Shown here piece after piece: positions 7,254-16,153 of a stretch of DNA of 64,000 nucleotides. This stretch comes from Pacificoceanicola sp049803835 (lineage in GTDB: Bacteria > Pseudomonadota > Alphaproteobacteria > Rhodobacterales > Rhodobacteraceae). Every line of letters starts with the position of its first letter. The first letter of the stretch is position 1. The notes under the pieces were generated by a model, which worked only from the letters and a program-made list of their open reading frames with translations, was not told where the DNA came from and searched no databases. Location of the stretch: assembly GCF_049803835.1 (NCBI RefSeq), contig NZ_JBNAGK010000002.1:186001-250000 (forward strand). The letters run 5' to 3'. The position numbers were made by a program, and so were the translations under genes.

Positions 7254-8732
7254 TTACTCGGAGGCCGGAGCCGCGTCCGCCTGCGGTCCCAGGATCGCCT
7301 CGCAATAGGCCCGTTCCAGCGGCTCGGAGGGCATCGTGCCTTCGCAGCGCACCTGCGGTCCCATCACCGCGTCCGGCAGCACCGTCGAGATCTTGGGGAT
7401 GTATGTCACCATGATCAGGAAGACGAAGAGCACGGCCAGGAAGGGCAGCGCCGCGCGCACGACCCGCATCATCGGCATCCCGGCCACGCCGGAGGTGACG
7501 AAGAGGTTCAGGCCGACCGGCGGGGTGATCATGCCGATTTCCATGTTCACCACCATGATGATGCCCAGATGGATCGGGTCGATACCCAGTTGCAGTGCGA
7601 TCGGGAAGACCAGCGGGGCAACGATCACCAAAAGGCCCGAGGGCTCCATGAACTGGCCGCCGATGAGCAGGATCACGTTGACGATGATCAGGAACATCAC
7701 CGGGCCGAAGCCCGCGTCGAGCATGGCGGAGGCGATCTGCTGCGGGATCTGCTCTTCGGTCAGGACGTGCTTGAGGATCAGCGCGTTGGCGATGATGAAC
7801 ATCAGCGTGATCGTCAGCTTGCCTGCCTCGAACAGCGTCTTGCGGGTGTCGCGGTGGAAGAAGCCAGTGAGCAGGGCCACGGGCTTGTCCAGCAGCGTGA
7901 TCTTGCGCCCGTTGCGTTCCACGTTGAGTGGACCCATGTCGCGGTAGACGAAGGTGGCGACGAGGAAGGCATAGATCGACGCGACGGCGGCGGCTTCGGT
8001 GGGGGTGAAGATCGCCGGGGTGATACCCGGGACGCCGTAGATACCGACCATGATGATCACGATGAGCATCAGGCCCCAGAAGGCGTCCGCGAAGCTGTGC
8101 CAGATCTCGCCCCAGCCCTGCCATTCGCCGGACGGCATGTTCTTGATCCGGGCCATGACATAGATGGTGATCATAAGCATGGTGCCGGCCATCAGGCCCG
8201 GGATGACCCCGGCGAGGAACATCCGGCCGACTGACACATCCGTGGCGGAGGCATAGACCACCATCACGATGGAGGGCGGAATGAGGATGCCGAGGGTGCC
8301 CGCGTTGGCGATGACGCCCGCCGCGAAGTCCTTGGTGTAGCCGACCTGCCGCATCGCCGCGATGACGATGGAACCGATGGCGACCACCGTTGCCGGGGAG
8401 GACCCGGAAAGCGCGGCGAAGATCATGCAGGCAAACACACCGGCGATGGCGAGGCCGCCGCGGAAGTGCCCGACGCAGGCCACGGAGAAGCGGATGATCC
8501 GCTTCGCCACGCCGCCCGTCGACATGAACGACGAGGCGAGGATGAAGAAGGGAATGGCGAGGAGCGTATAGTGCCCGGCCATCGCCTGGAAGAAGCTCTG
8601 CGCGACGGTGGCCAGCGAGGCGTCCGAATGCACGAGCAGGAAGATGATCGAGGAGAACCCGAGCGCGACGGCGATCGGCACGCCGATCAGCATCAGGCCG
8701 ACGATCATCACGAAGAGAAGGACAACGGCCAT
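7254..8732 (-). CDS. dctM: TRAP transporter large permease (DctM)
   Basis: The 492 aa integral membrane protein forms the transport channel of a TRAP system, driven by an ion gradient and fed by the periplasmic binding protein. It has about twelve or more spans, with the family stretches MIFAALSGSSPATVVAIGSI, AGTLGILIPPSIVMVVYA and ITPPVGLNLFVTSGVAGMP. It is longer than a minimal DctM because of a central hydrophilic loop (RNGRKITLLDKPVALLTGFFHRD) and a C-terminal tail rich in charged residues and Ala. It starts 4 bases after the dctQ stop, so it is co-transcribed with dctP and dctQ. Confidence 0.95.
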   Translation of the reverse strand: MAVVLLFVMIVGLMLIGVPIAVALGFSSIIFLLVHSDASLATVAQSFFQAMAGHYTLLAIPFFILASSFMSTGGVAKRIIRFSVACVGHFRGGLAIAGVFACMIFAALSGSSPATVVAIGSIVIAAMRQVGYTKDFAAGVIANAGTLGILIPPSIVMVVYASATDVSVGRMFLAGVIPGLMAGTMLMITIYVMARIKNMPSGEWQGWGEIWHSFADAFWGLMLIVIIMVGIYGVPGITPAIFTPTEAAAVASIYAFLVATFVYRDMGPLNVERNGRKITLLDKPVALLTGFFHRDTRKTLFEAGKLTITLMFIIANALILKHVLTEEQIPQQIASAMLDAGFGPVMFLIIVNVILLIGGQFMEPSGLLVIVAPLVFPIALQLGIDPIHLGIIMVVNMEIGMITPPVGLNLFVTSGVAGMPMMRVVRAALPFLAVLFVFLIMVTYIPKISTVLPDAVMGPQVRCEGTMPSEPLERAYCEAILGPQADAAPASE

Positions 8733-8736
8733 GGTC

Positions 8737-9426
8737 TCAGTCTTCCTTGTTCATATGGGCGACGTCGGCGACGTCGTCTTCGGCTTCATGGCTGACGATC
8801 AGGCTCTCCTCGGCGCCGGTCCAGATGCGGACGGCGGCCTGAATGAAGCGGATCAGGATCATCGCCGCGCCGAAGGGCAGCAGCACATAAGGGATGAAGC
8901 GCGGGATCTTCTCGTAGGCCTCGCCCTCGTTGATCCACGGCTCGATGAAGCGCAGCCAGTCCGGCATCGGCGTGTCCACCATTTCGTACCAGGAGCGGTA
9001 GGAGGTGCGTTTCATCTCTTCGAAGCCGGTCGGGAACCAACGGCCTGTCGTTTGCGGCAGGTTGGCGAAATTGGCCCAGTAATCCCAGGCGCCCTTCAGC
9101 AGCAGGGCAGCATAGGCAATGCACACGGCGACGGCGATCAGGCCGAAGGTGCGGCGCAGGCCGGGCGAGACCACGTTCAGCACCGCGTCCACCCCGAGGT
9201 TGGCGGTCTTCTTGATGGTGTAGGCGAGGCCGAAGAGCACCAGCCAGGCGAACAGCACGTTGGTGACTTCGAAACCCCAGATCAGGCCGGTGTTGAAGAT
9301 GTACCGCAGTACGACGTTGACGAAGGTGATCAGGGTCATCAGACCCAGGATCAGCGCGATGATGCTCTCTTCCAGTTCGTCGACGAATTGGCCGAACGGC
9401 GAGCGTTCGTGATCGTGTGTAGACAT
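8737..9426 (-). CDS. dctQ: TRAP transporter small permease (DctQ)
   Basis: The 229 aa membrane protein matches DctQ, the small accessory subunit. It has four spans, with a first helix around residues 20-45 (IIALILGLMTLITFVNVVLRYIF) and the typical WGFEVTNVLFAWLVLFG. Between spans it has an unusually long hydrophilic segment (FANLPQTTGRWFPTGF to EPWINEGEAYEKIPRF, about 60 residues). This larger DctQ type goes with DctP/DctM of the dicarboxylate group. The start at 9426 has GGGAGAGGGGAC just upstream. It lies between dctP and dctM in the operon. Confidence 0.93.
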   Translation of the reverse strand: MSTHDHERSPFGQFVDELEESIIALILGLMTLITFVNVVLRYIFNTGLIWGFEVTNVLFAWLVLFGLAYTIKKTANLGVDAVLNVVSPGLRRTFGLIAVAVCIAYAALLLKGAWDYWANFANLPQTTGRWFPTGFEEMKRTSYRSWYEMVDTPMPDWLRFIEPWINEGEAYEKIPRFIPYVLLPFGAAMILIRFIQAAVRIWTGAEESLIVSHEAEDDVADVAHMNKED

Positions 9427-9537
9427 GTCCCCTCTCCCGCATTTGACCGGATGATACGACGACAGGCCCGGTCTGTCCGGGTTTTTCTGGTGCGCATGTT
9501 CCGGAAGGGTGGTGCCGCGCCCTGTGGCGCAGCGGAT

Positions 9538-9570
9538 GGCCCGGCCCCGCTCAGGACGGGGGGCCGGGCC
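9538..9570 (-). terminator. GC-rich hairpin between dctP and dctQ (attenuator candidate)
   Basis: GGCCCGGCCCC (9538-9548) pairs with GGGGCCGGGCC (9560-9570), just past the dctP stop and before dctQ. There is no T-run, so it is more likely an mRNA stabiliser or partial attenuator than a full terminator. It would give more binding protein than permease, a common arrangement in binding-protein transporters. Confidence 0.5.
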
Positions 9571-9577
9571 GGACGGC

Positions 9578-10582
9578 TCAGTACATCTCGTTGATCTTCT
9601 GAGCGGCGTCGATGTTTTCCTGACCGACGTCGGCCACGAACTGCTCCCACACCGGCATCATCGCGTCGACCCAGGCCTGACGCTGTGCCGCGTCGAGTTC
9701 GCGGATCACGCCACCGGCGTCGAGCACGGCCTGACGGGCTTCCATGTCGACCTGGTTCACCGCGGCGTTACGCTCGTTGGTCACCTCGTCGATGATCGTG
9801 GCCAGCTGGGTGCGGACGTCCTCCGGCAGGCTCTCCCACCAGTCGACCGAGGTCACGAGCATGTAGTCGAGCGCACCGTGATTGGTCTCCGTGGTGCCGT
9901 CCTGCACCTCGAAGAACTTCTGGCCGTAGACGTTGGACCAGGTGTTCTCCTGACCGTCGACAACGCCGGTCTGCAGGGCGCCGTAGACTTCGGAGAAGGC
10001 CATGGCCTGCGGCGACGCGCCGAGCGCCTCGAACTGCGCCTTGAGCACCTCGGAGGGCTGCACGCGGAACTTCAGGCCTTTGGCGTCTTCCGGCGAGATC
10101 AGCGGCTTGTTGGCCGACATCTGCTTCATGCCGTTGTGCCAGAACCCGAGGCCGAGCAGGCCGCGGCGCACCATCGACTCCTTCATCGCCTGGCCGGTCT
10201 CCGACGCCTGGAAGGCATCCACGGCCTCGATGTTCTTGAACATGAACGGCAGGTCGAAGATGCGGAAGACCTTGGTGAACTGCTCGAACTTCGACAGCGA
10301 GGGCGCGGCGAACTGCACGTCGCCGTTCAGCATGGCTTCCAGCACCTTGTCGTCGTCGTAGAGCGTGGAGTTCGGGTAGACTTCCATGCAGGCCTTGCCG
10401 TTCATCTCGTCGTTGATGCGCTGCTGCAGCAGGGATGCGGCGATGCCCTTGGGGTGACGGTCCGTGTTCGTCACGTGGCTCAGCTTCATGACGATCTCGC
10501 CTTCGTCGCAGTTCGCCATCGCGCTGGTGGCGCCGGTTGCGAGCACGGCGACGGCGGCCGCGGACATGAGAAACTTCTTCAT
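9578..10582 (-). CDS. dctP: TRAP dicarboxylate-binding periplasmic protein (DctP)
   Basis: The 334 aa preprotein starts MKKFLMSAAAVAVLATGATSA with a Sec signal peptide cut near AMA-NCD. The mature part follows the DctP pattern: VMKLSHVTNTDRHPKG, then GLKFRVQPSEVLKAQFEALGA (the Arg that salt-bridges the ligand carboxylate) and GVVDGQENTWSNVYGQKF. This points to C4-dicarboxylates such as succinate, malate or fumarate, consistent with nearby dctBD. The ATG at 10582 has GGGAGGAT upstream; a longer in-frame extension to 10708 lacks a ribosome site and would destroy the signal peptide. Two DctD-type operators lie ~190-240 bp upstream. Confidence 0.95.
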   Translation of the reverse strand: MKKFLMSAAAVAVLATGATSAMANCDEGEIVMKLSHVTNTDRHPKGIAASLLQQRINDEMNGKACMEVYPNSTLYDDDKVLEAMLNGDVQFAAPSLSKFEQFTKVFRIFDLPFMFKNIEAVDAFQASETGQAMKESMVRRGLLGLGFWHNGMKQMSANKPLISPEDAKGLKFRVQPSEVLKAQFEALGASPQAMAFSEVYGALQTGVVDGQENTWSNVYGQKFFEVQDGTTETNHGALDYMLVTSVDWWESLPEDVRTQLATIIDEVTNERNAAVNQVDMEARQAVLDAGGVIRELDAAQRQAWVDAMMPVWEQFVADVGQENIDAAQKINEMY

Positions 10583-10773
10583 GGGTATCCTCCCAGATAC
10601 GAGTGTTGTCTGCACGGCCCCCCTCCTCGGGTGCCGAATGCCCCTACAAGACCCGTGAGCGGGAATCAGCGCAAGACTGCTGCTGCAGAAAGCCCCATGA
10701 CGCCTCATCCCTTTTTTAGATCAAATGGTTACAACGGTTTTCGCCGCCATCACATGATCCGCCTCGCGGGCGC

Positions 10774-10824
10774 TGTGCGAAATCCCGCACGACTGTTAGC
10801 GCGACTTGTGCGGAAATCCGCACA
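10774..10824. promoter_or_regulatory. Tandem DctD-type operators upstream of dctP
   Basis: TGTGCGGAAATCCGCACA at 10807-10824 is a perfect 18-bp palindrome. A second, weaker copy TGTGCGAAATCCCGCACG is at 10774-10791. The centres are 33 bp apart, close to three helical turns, so bound dimers would sit on one DNA face. The motif agrees with my recollection of the DctD upstream activating sequences before rhizobial dctA. No convincing -24/-12 sigma-54 promoter was found between these sites and dctP. The whole 10583-10900 stretch is otherwise non-coding. Confidence 0.75.
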
Positions 10825-10900
10825 GATGCGAATCACGCTCCCGTGACTCGCCCCGCGCTCCTGCGCGGGCTTGAGGTCCGCCCGTTCGGCCCGCTTGCCG

Positions 10901-11590
10901 TCAGTCCCCGGACAGAGTCCTGAACCGCTCCGGCATTCTGTCGTAAAACGGAAAATACTCGAAATACGGCTGTGCCTCGGCCAGCACACGGCGGAAGGAC
11001 GGGCGTGCCAGCAGCCGTTCGAAGTAATCGGCCAGCGCGGTGCGGTCCTCCCCGAACGGCACGATCATTCCGGCAAAGAACAGCGCCGGGGCCGCCGCGC
11101 AATCGGCGAGGCCGAAGGTATCCCCGACGCACCAGCGCCGCCCGGACAGGCGGGTCTCCAGCATCCCATAGGCCACCTGCAACCGCTGCTCCGCCTCGGC
11201 CACACCGATCCGGTCCTTTTGATCCTCGGGGCGAAAACGGTCGAAGACGATCCGTTGCATCGGGTCCTGGACGTGCAGGTCGAAGAACCGGTCCCACAGC
11301 CGCGCCTCAAGGCACAGGTCGGGATCGGCGGGCAGCATTGGCTGCGGACCCGGGTAATGAAGGTCCAGGTATTCGACGATGATCGTGGCCTCGGGAATGA
11401 CCGCATCCCGCGCATCGTCCCGCAACACCGGCATCTTGCCCACTGGCCACAGATCGAGAAACCGCGCATGGTCACCGGGATCGGCAAGGTCCACGAGCAC
11501 CGGATCGAAGTCTGTCCCGGCTTCGTACAGCGCGATCAGAACCTTGTGGCAATAGGAGGCGAGCGGGTGCGAATAGAGCGTCAGTGACAT
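10901..11590 (-). CDS. Glutathione S-transferase family protein
   Basis: The 229 aa protein starts MSLTLYSHPLASYCHKVLIALYEAG, a thioredoxin-like GST N-domain with a Cys-containing first helix. It continues with GKMPVLRDD and VIPEATIIVEYLD (glutathione-binding Glu-Ala/Ser position), then a helical C-domain with WCVGDTFGLADCAAAPALFF. The substrate is unknown. It lies between dctD and dctP on the same strand but is separated from both by 200-300 bp, so it need not belong to the Dct regulon. Operators for dctP lie just upstream of dctP, past the end of this gene. Confidence 0.85.
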   Translation of the reverse strand: MSLTLYSHPLASYCHKVLIALYEAGTDFDPVLVDLADPGDHARFLDLWPVGKMPVLRDDARDAVIPEATIIVEYLDLHYPGPQPMLPADPDLCLEARLWDRFFDLHVQDPMQRIVFDRFRPEDQKDRIGVAEAEQRLQVAYGMLETRLSGRRWCVGDTFGLADCAAAPALFFAGMIVPFGEDRTALADYFERLLARPSFRRVLAEAQPYFEYFPFYDRMPERFRTLSGD

Positions 11591-11795
11591 GCGAGGCCCT
11601 TGTCGGAGTGTCCTGACCGCGACGCTACAGCGTCCCGCCTTTTACCTCAATCATCCTGCGCCACAAATGTCCCGATAGCACCGCAGGTGTGACAGGGTAT
11701 TTGTGGCTCAGGTTCCAGGCGGGGCGCTTTAGCGCGCCTCGCCGCAGCCAGCATCCCCGGGCACCACGGGCGATCCGCACCCGGCCCCCGCGCCG

Positions 11796-13028
11796 TCATC
11801 CGTCCCGGCGAAACGTCTCCGGCTTCAGCCCGTATTTCGCGAGCTTGTCATAGAAGGTCTTGCGCGGCAGTTTCAGCGCCTTCGCAGCGTCCGAGGCCTT
11901 GCCGTTGTGACGTCCCAGGGACGCGGCGAGCAGCATCTTCTCCACCTGCGCCATCTGTTCGGCGAGGCCTAGGTCGGCGGATCTGGCAAGTTCCTCCGGC
12001 ATACCCAGCACGAAGCGCATGGCGGCGGACATCAGCGAGCGGGCATTGCCCGGCCAGCGCTGCGCGATCAGGCCCGCCATATGGTCGGGTGAGACCACGG
12101 GCACCGGCACCCCGGCCTGCTCCGCGGCCTGCGCGACATAATGGGTGAACAGCACCGGGATGTCTTCCGGCCGCTCGTCCACGGTGGGGATGCGCACGCG
12201 GGCAACCTCCAGCCGGTAGAACAGGTCGGCGTTGAAGCTGCCCGCGGCGACGCGCACGTCGAGATCCTCGGTTGTCCCGCCGATCAGCACCGCCCCGCCT
12301 TGCTCCATCGCGTCGAGCAGCGCCAGCTGCACGTCGTCCGAGGCCGCACCGATCTCGTCCAGGAACAGCGTGCCGCCCTGGCTCGCCTCCCAGACCCGCG
12401 CCAGCGCTTCCCGGGTCAGCCCGGAGGCCGCCCGCTTCTCGAAAGGGGCCTTGGCGCGGGCACTCGACAGGTGAATGACCTCCGCCACCTTGGACACTCC
12501 GGAGCCGGGCCCGCCCCGCACCAGCACGTCGGTGCCCGCCTGCGCCGCCGCCCGAACCCGTCCGCGCATCTCCTCCGCCGCCTGCGACACGCCGAAGAGC
12601 ATCCGCGCCGCCGGATCGCCCTTCTCCCGCGCCGCCCGAAGGGCTCGGTCCTCCAAAACCTGCGCCCGGGCCGCCAGAGCCCGCCGCACCATGGCCGTCA
12701 GGTCCGCCGCCGAGCAGGGTTTTTCGAGAAAGCCGAAGGCCCCCTCTTCCATGGCCCGCACGGCCATCGGGATATCGCCTTCGCCGGTCAGCAGGATCAC
12801 CGGCAGATCCGGGTCCTGCTCCTGGACATAATGCAGAAGATGAAACCCGTCGCGCCCCGGCATCCGCATGTCCGACAGGATCACCCCACCAAAGCGAGGG
12901 GAAATCCGGTCCTTCGCCTCCACGAAGGACCCCGCCGCGATCACCTCGAACTCCGCGAGTTCGAGCGTCTGCCCGAGCGCCTCGCGCACCTCCGCATCGT
13001 CATCCACCAGCAGGACCCTGGAAATCAC
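11796..13028 (-). CDS. dctD: DctD-like NtrC-family response regulator with degenerate AAA+ domain
   Basis: The 410 aa regulator has a receiver domain (residues 1-120; phosphoacceptor D53 in LSDMRMPG, K103 in LEKP), a central AAA+ domain (~145-340) and a C-terminal Fis-type HTH (ASDAAKALKLPRKTFYDKLAKYG). The central domain keeps Walker B (LFLDEIG, 221-227), but its Walker A reads GGPGSGVS (172-179), with Val where Lys should be. The GAFTGA loop that contacts sigma-54 is absent. It may therefore regulate without sigma-54, as NtrC of Rhodobacter capsulatus does. The GTG at 13028 gives the normal receiver N-terminus. The likely targets are the paired operators before dctP. dctB lies upstream on the same strand, 115 bp away. 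Confidence 0.9.
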   Translation of the reverse strand: MISRVLLVDDDAEVREALGQTLELAEFEVIAAGSFVEAKDRISPRFGGVILSDMRMPGRDGFHLLHYVQEQDPDLPVILLTGEGDIPMAVRAMEEGAFGFLEKPCSAADLTAMVRRALAARAQVLEDRALRAAREKGDPAARMLFGVSQAAEEMRGRVRAAAQAGTDVLVRGGPGSGVSKVAEVIHLSSARAKAPFEKRAASGLTREALARVWEASQGGTLFLDEIGAASDDVQLALLDAMEQGGAVLIGGTTEDLDVRVAAGSFNADLFYRLEVARVRIPTVDERPEDIPVLFTHYVAQAAEQAGVPVPVVSPDHMAGLIAQRWPGNARSLMSAAMRFVLGMPEELARSADLGLAEQMAQVEKMLLAASLGRHNGKASDAAKALKLPRKTFYDKLAKYGLKPETFRRDG

Positions 13029-13042
13029 GCGGCGTTCCCCCG

Positions 13043-13085
13043 TTTCTTCTCTTTCCAAATACTCAAACCCCGGGCGAAGCCCGGG
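13043..13085. repeat. Degenerate dispersed element plus GC hairpin between dctB and dctD
   Basis: TTTCTTCTCTTTCCAAATACTC (13043-13064) is a diverged copy of the recurring TTCTTCTTGGTCCAAATACCCC element. It is followed by a perfect hairpin, CCCGGGC-GAA-GCCCGGG (13069-13085). There is no T-run. It lies in the only gap inside dctBD and may act on mRNA stability between kinase and regulator. Confidence 0.5.
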
Positions 13086-13143
13086 ACAACGGGATGGCGG
13101 GCGGGGCGATGTGCGCGCTGCGCACGAGCGACGAGCGGCGTAC

Positions 13144-14880
13144 TCACGCCGCTTCCTCCGCGCGCCAGTGCTCCAGTTCGACCGTGAACAGCGCCCCGTC
13201 CCCGGTGTTGACGCCCCGGATGTTGCCGCCGAAACTTTGCACCAGACCATAGGAAATCGACAGGCCGAGGCCCATGCCGCTCCCGACCTCCTTGGTCGAG
13301 TAGAACGGCTCGAAGACCTTCTCCGGATCCGCGATGCCCGGGCCGGTGTCCTGCACCGTGACCGTCAGCAGCGGTCCGGTCTCCAGCGCGATCGCGATGC
13401 GCTTCGCCGTCTGCCCGGCCATGGCATCGGCGGCATTGTTGATCAGGTTGACAAAGACCTGCCCGAGCCGCACCTCGCCCCCCAGCGCAAATACCGGGCC
13501 ATCGGGCCGCTGCCAGTCCAGCGTGACCCCGTCCGCCCGCAGCCGCGCCTCGGTCAGTTCCACCGCGGTGTCGATCACCGCGCACAGGTCGACCCGCCCC
13601 ATCGGCTCGCTCTCGTTGCGGGCAAAGGCGCGCAGGTTCTTGATGATCCGCGCCGCCCGGGCCGCCAGCGCCGCGATGCGCGCAAGATTTTCCCCGGCCT
13701 TCTCATTCCGGCCGCGGTCGAGGAAGGCCTGACCGTTCTCCGCGAATTGCCGGATCGCGGTCAGCGGCTGGTTCAACTCGTGGCTGATCCCGGCGGACAT
13801 CTGTCCCAGCGCGCTCAGTTTGCCGGCCTGCACCAGCTCCGCCTGCGCCTTTTTCAGGGCTCCCTCCGCCGCGGTGCGTTCGGCCACCTCGCGTTGCAGC
13901 GCCACGTTCGCCTCCGTCAGGTCCCGCGTGCGCGCCCGCACCCTACCCTCCAGCACCGCATTCGCCTCCGCCAGCGCCCGCCGCCGCGCTGTCGCCCAGC
14001 TCAGGAGCGCCCCGAAAAACAGGCACAGCGCCGCCACCGCCGCCGCCTGCAGGCTCGCGACACGCCGCGCGGGTGCCGCGTCGAGCAGCACGTCGCCCGT
14101 CATGGCGATCACCGGGATCTCTCCGGCGAGATGCAACGCCTCCTGCGGCACGTAGGGGCTCAGACGCTGCTGCCAGACTTCCGTGCCGTCCACCCGGTCC
14201 ACCCGGATCGTCCGTTCCGGCCCCTCGGGCGGCGCCATGCCCGCCGCGGTCCGCGTCCAGCCCAGCAATTCGGAGCGGTTGGTCAGGAACACCCGCCCGT
14301 CTTCGTCCCGGAAGAACACCGCCGGGCTGGAGCCGCCCCAGCCCTCCTCCAGCAGGTCGATGTCCACCGCCACCACCAGCACGCCCTGCACCGCCCCGGT
14401 CTCCGAAAACGACGGTGCGGCATAGACATAGGCCCGCTGGCCGAACCCGAGGTCGCGGCCGTAGGCGCTGCCGAGCGCCCCGTGCAACGCCCGTCTGAAA
14501 TAGGCGCTGTCTGCAATCTCCGGCGGAGCGCCCTCTGGCGCGGAGGCCAGCACCCGGCCATCCGTTCCCAGATAGGCGGCCATAAGCGCCCCGGTCTTGT
14601 CCACGGTTTCGAGCAGCAGCCGGTCCGCAGCCTGCCTCGGCCCGCCGTCGTGCAGCGCCGCAAGCGCCGGATGGTCCGCCATCAGCACCGCCGCCATCTG
14701 GTAGCGCCTCAGCTCCGTCACCAGCCGGTCCGAGGCCAGCGCCAGATCCGACTGCGCCCGCCCGGCGATCTGGCTCAGCGCCTGCCCGTAGCCATAGGAC
14801 CATGCGCCCCAGCTCAGCCCCGCCACGGCGCCAAGGGACAACAGCAGCGCCGCAGCGCGTTTCATCGGTCCATCCAACAT
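13144..14880 (-). CDS. dctB: C4-dicarboxylate sensor histidine kinase (DctB)
   Basis: The 578 aa membrane kinase has a first span at residues ~8-28, a periplasmic double-PAS/Cache region (~30-275) containing FFRDEDGRVFLTN, a second span (~280-300), a coiled linker, then the kinase core. H-box AGISHELNQPLTAIRQFAENG holds the phosphorylated His; the N-box FVNLINNAADAM and the G-boxes (DTGPGIADPEKVFEPFYSTK, GMGLGLSIS) are intact. It should sense extracellular dicarboxylate and phosphorylate DctD. The likely start is the ATG at 14880 or 14865; the longer frame to 14961 would run into the divergent P450 start. dctD follows on the same strand. Confidence 0.92.
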   Translation of the reverse strand: MLDGPMKRAAALLLSLGAVAGLSWGAWSYGYGQALSQIAGRAQSDLALASDRLVTELRRYQMAAVLMADHPALAALHDGGPRQAADRLLLETVDKTGALMAAYLGTDGRVLASAPEGAPPEIADSAYFRRALHGALGSAYGRDLGFGQRAYVYAAPSFSETGAVQGVLVVAVDIDLLEEGWGGSSPAVFFRDEDGRVFLTNRSELLGWTRTAAGMAPPEGPERTIRVDRVDGTEVWQQRLSPYVPQEALHLAGEIPVIAMTGDVLLDAAPARRVASLQAAAVAALCLFFGALLSWATARRRALAEANAVLEGRVRARTRDLTEANVALQREVAERTAAEGALKKAQAELVQAGKLSALGQMSAGISHELNQPLTAIRQFAENGQAFLDRGRNEKAGENLARIAALAARAARIIKNLRAFARNESEPMGRVDLCAVIDTAVELTEARLRADGVTLDWQRPDGPVFALGGEVRLGQVFVNLINNAADAMAGQTAKRIAIALETGPLLTVTVQDTGPGIADPEKVFEPFYSTKEVGSGMGLGLSISYGLVQSFGGNIRGVNTGDGALFTVELEHWRAEEAA

Positions 14881-14959
14881 GCTTCTGTTTTTACGACCAA
14901 ACGCAGGGTGACGCGAGACCCCTCTTGCCAAGGCCGGGCGCGCCTCGCAGGGTGGCGCC

Positions 14960-16153
14960 ATGAAGACGTTCCAGCAATCCCCGACCGATCCGGATTTCGT
15001 CCAGAACCCCTATCCGTTCTACGACAGGATGCGATCGGGCGGCGATCTGGCGTACTGGCAGGACTACGGCATGCCCTGTGCGGTCAGCCTCGCGGCGGTG
15101 AACGCCCTGCTGCGGGATCGTCGCTTCGGACGCGAGGTGCCCGCCGAACAGGCCCCGGCGATCCCGGAGCACCTGAAACCCTTCTACGCCGTCGAAGCCC
15201 ATTCCATGCTGGAGCTGGAGCCGCCCCGGCACACCCGCCTGCGCGGCCTCGTCCTGCGCGCCTTCACCTCGCGCCGGATCAGGGCGCTCGGCCCAGAGAT
15301 CGCCGCGCTCAGCCATGACCTGATAGACCGGTTGCCCCCCGGCGAAACCGACCTGCTGACCGGGTTCTGCCAGCCGCTCCCGGTCATCGTCATCTGCCGC
15401 CTGCTCGGCGTGCCGGAAACCATGGCCCCGCAGCTGCTGCACTGGTCCAACGCCATGGTGGCCCTCTATCAGGCCCGGCGGGACCCCGGGATCGAGACCC
15501 GCGCCGCCGAGGCCGCACAGGCCTTCGCCGATTTCATGCGCGGCTATGTCGAGGAGCGCCGGACAAGGCCCGCGGACGATCTGATCACCCACCTGATCGC
15601 CGCAGAAGAAGACGGCGAGAAACTCTCCACGGACGAGCTCATCACCACCTGCATCCTCCTGCTGAACGCCGGACACGAGGCGACGGTTCACACGCTTGGC
15701 AACGGCATCAAGACACTGCTGGAAACCGGCACGGCCATCACTCCGGATCGCGCCGAAGCCGTCACCGAGGAAATCCTGCGCTACGATCCGCCTTTGCACA
15801 TGTTCACCCGCTACGCCTATGAAGACGTGGAGGTGTTCGGCCACCGCTTCACACGCGGTGACCAGGTCGCCCTGCTTCTCGGTGCCGCCAACAGGGACCC
15901 GCAGGCCTGGCCGGACCCGAACACCTTCGACCCCGCCCGCGCCCCGCTCACCAACACCGCCTTCGGCGGCGGGCTGCACTTCTGCGTCGGCGCCCCGCTG
16001 GCCCGGCTGGAGTTGCAGACCGCCCTGCCGATCCTTTTCGAGCGCCTGCCGGAGCTGTCTTTGGCAGAGCTGCCAGCCTACGCCAACCTCTATCATTTCC
16101 ACGGGTTGACCCACCTGAAGATCAGGGCGCAACCTGCTGTTTCTTCTTGGTAA
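14960..16153 (+). CDS. Cytochrome P450
   Basis: The 397 aa soluble P450 has the oxygen-binding I-helix LLLNAGHEATVHTLGNG, the K-helix E-x-x-R in TEEILRYDPPLHMFTR, and the haem loop FGGGLHFCVGAPLARLEL with the axial Cys. Length and sequence are those of bacterial class I P450s, which need a separate ferredoxin and reductase; none is encoded beside it. The substrate is unknown. It starts 79 bases from the divergent dctB start. Its last residues (AVSSW) and TAA stop are supplied by a copy of the dispersed TTTCTTCTTGGT element at 16140-16162, so the C-terminal tail may be recent. Confidence 0.93.
   Translation: MKTFQQSPTDPDFVQNPYPFYDRMRSGGDLAYWQDYGMPCAVSLAAVNALLRDRRFGREVPAEQAPAIPEHLKPFYAVEAHSMLELEPPRHTRLRGLVLRAFTSRRIRALGPEIAALSHDLIDRLPPGETDLLTGFCQPLPVIVICRLLGVPETMAPQLLHWSNAMVALYQARRDPGIETRAAEAAQAFADFMRGYVEERRTRPADDLITHLIAAEEDGEKLSTDELITTCILLLNAGHEATVHTLGNGIKTLLETGTAITPDRAEAVTEEILRYDPPLHMFTRYAYEDVEVFGHRFTRGDQVALLLGAANRDPQAWPDPNTFDPARAPLTNTAFGGGLHFCVGAPLARLELQTALPILFERLPELSLAELPAYANLYHFHGLTHLKIRAQPAVSSW

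Noticed and set aside
6657..8234. 525-codon plus-strand frame over tpiA and dctM
   Set aside because: It is a GC-driven shadow: tpiA, the terminator and antisense dctM are all better supported, and the translation is Arg/Gly-rich without a family match.
10600..10770. sigma-54 promoter for dctP
   Set aside because: Searched for TGGCAC-N5-TTGC on the minus strand between the operators and the start; only weak partial matches were found.
12868..15318. 816-codon plus-strand frame over dctD/dctB
   Set aside because: Antisense shadow of the well-conserved dctB and dctD genes; composition is His/Arg-rich without domains.
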